DNA of 64,000 nucleotides from Paradesertivirga mongoliensis. GTDB lineage: Bacteria; Bacteroidota; Bacteroidia; Sphingobacteriales; Sphingobacteriaceae. The notes beneath the pieces are model-generated. The model was not told where the DNA came from, ran no database searches, and was given only the letters and a program-made list of their open reading frames with translations. Below, piece by piece: positions 63,130 through 64,000 of this stretch; position 1 is the stretch's first letter; every line of letters starts with the position of its first letter. A program made the translations under genes and the position numbers. The stretch lies in contig NZ_JAFMZO010000001.1 of assembly GCF_024436395.1 (NCBI RefSeq), positions 1,062,181 to 1,126,180 on the forward strand, written 5' to 3'.

Positions 63130-64000
63130 ATGAAAATTTCTACTTTATTGTCCTGGCAGCAGTTTCTGCTCGTTATCATGATTTTTTGTTTGCAGTTGGG
63201 AGGCCAGGCTAATGGCCAGACGCTTGCGTTTCCGGGTGCAGATGGCTTTGGGCGGTACGCTCAGGGTGCGCGTGCTTCTGCAACAAAGGAAGTGTACATT
63301 GTTACTAATTTAAACGACAGCGGGGCTGGTTCTTTCCGGGATGCGGTTAGTAAACCCGGTCGGGTGGTAGTTTTTGCGGTTGGCGGGATCATTCGTCTGG
63401 CTACCGATGTAGTTGTGGCTGCTAACACCACCATAGCAGGCCAGACTGCTCCTGGCGACGGGATCGTAATTGCCAATAAGCGTGTAACCTTCACCAGTTC
63501 TAACAATACGATTGCGCGATTTTTAAGAATCCGTTTAGGGGCCACCGGTAATTCGGGAAAAGATGTTTCCGGACTAGCCAGCGGCGCAAATATGATTTTT
63601 GATCACATGTCTTTTACCTGGGCAATGGATGAGGTTTTCTCTATCAACTATGATGGAAAAGGTACTTCGATAGACAATATCACTATTCAAAACTCGATTA
63701 TCGGGCAAGGCTTGCATCGTGAGAACCATTCTGCAGGCGGGTTAATCCAGACTCCGGATGGTGGCAAAATTAGTTTGCTTAAGAATCTATATATCAGTAA
63801 CAAAACCCGCAACCCGAAAGTTAAGGGCGTGAACGAATTCGTCAACAATGTAGTTTATAACTGGGGTAACGGAAACCGTCTGGGTGATCAAATGAATTAT
63901 GGCTGGTCTGGAGAGGGGTACATCATGGGTGGTTCTTCGGGTGTTTCTGAAGTGAATATTATCAATAATTATTTTATGAGCGGGCCACTCACTCCTCCAA
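63130..64000 (+). CDS. Pectate lyase, polysaccharide lyase family 1, 3' end outside window
   Basis: Secreted pectate lyase, partial: 290 codons are open to the window edge. Residues 1-30 form a signal peptide (WQQFLLVIMIFCLQLGGQANG). The mature part begins LAFPGADGFGRYAQGARA, then YIVTNLNDSGAGSFRDAV, TIAGQTAPGDGI, IFDHMSFTWAMDEVFSI and IIGQGLHRENHSAGGL, closely paralleling the PL1 lyase at 40344. It bounds the pectin locus on the right and has an operator-like site upstream. Confidence 0.9.
   Translation, partial: MKISTLLSWQQFLLVIMIFCLQLGGQANGQTLAFPGADGFGRYAQGARASATKEVYIVTNLNDSGAGSFRDAVSKPGRVVVFAVGGIIRLATDVVVAANTTIAGQTAPGDGIVIANKRVTFTSSNNTIARFLRIRLGATGNSGKDVSGLASGANMIFDHMSFTWAMDEVFSINYDGKGTSIDNITIQNSIIGQGLHRENHSAGGLIQTPDGGKISLLKNLYISNKTRNPKVKGVNEFVNNVVYNWGNGNRLGDQMNYGWSGEGYIMGGSSGVSEVNIINNYFMSGPLTPP

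Noticed and set aside
1..64000. tRNA, rRNA, CRISPR array, prophage or transposase genes
   Set aside because: Reading through the intergenic regions and the coding frames showed no such feature; a covariance search for tRNAs could still find one I missed.

Overview
The window comes from a chromosome of the Bacteroidota, most likely a soil or plant-associated member of the Sphingobacteriaceae (Pedobacter-like). This rests on the gene families present (IPExxxVDY protein, orphan PdeM phosphoesterase, SdhC of the Bacteroidota type, M56-TonB signalling protein, NrdJ), on promoters of the Bacteroidota form TTTG-N19-TAnnTTTG, and on moderate GC with few Shine-Dalgarno sites. The genus is inference. 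I saw no rRNA, tRNA, CRISPR array, prophage or insertion sequence.

Positions 1-40045 are mostly housekeeping. They hold an aminotransferase cut by the left edge, a lipoprotein plus a disordered secreted protein, an RsmI-like methylase with an FAD monooxygenase, and a minus-strand block of yicC, gmk, nadD and miaE. Next come acpP-fabF-rnc, then pyk and nrdJ on the plus strand. A translation block follows on the minus strand (rplM-rpsI-rpsB-tsf, then pyrH-frr and an ABC exporter). After that are a desaturase, mscL, dapF-aspS, a DegP-type protease, pdeM, a cysteine-less TlpA-like lipoprotein, the sdhCAB operon, a BlaI/M56 signalling pair and a beta-CASP MBL protein.

Positions 39011-64000 form a pectin and uronate catabolic locus. 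A LacI-type regulator is followed by a PL1 pectate lyase, two SDR dehydrogenases (one KduD), KduI, a GH28 polygalacturonase, a GH105 hydrolase, a PL10 pectate lyase, UxaA, UxaC, a PfkB kinase, UxaB, a second UxaA, a YhcH-family protein, KdgK, Eda, an ExuT-like transporter, a GapN-like dehydrogenase and a second PL1 lyase cut by the right edge. Together they describe a route from polygalacturonan to pyruvate and 3-phosphoglycerate. Unsaturated products would enter through KduI/KduD and saturated galacturonate through UxaC/UxaB/UxaA, meeting at 2-keto-3-deoxygluconate, then KdgK, Eda and GapN. No SusC/SusD pair lies in the window.

The most informative non-coding signals are: two AAACTA-N6-TAGTTT operators 21 bp apart, one filling the spacer of the blaI promoter; a LacI-type operator sequence recurring at three to five sites in the pectin locus; three DnaA-box-like sites upstream of nrdJ; and a dispersed palindrome built on AACTTTCCAAAAGTT.

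The window is largely ordinary. I did not find a clearly new biological system. The best leads are the regulatory sites and the proteins that lack expected catalytic residues.
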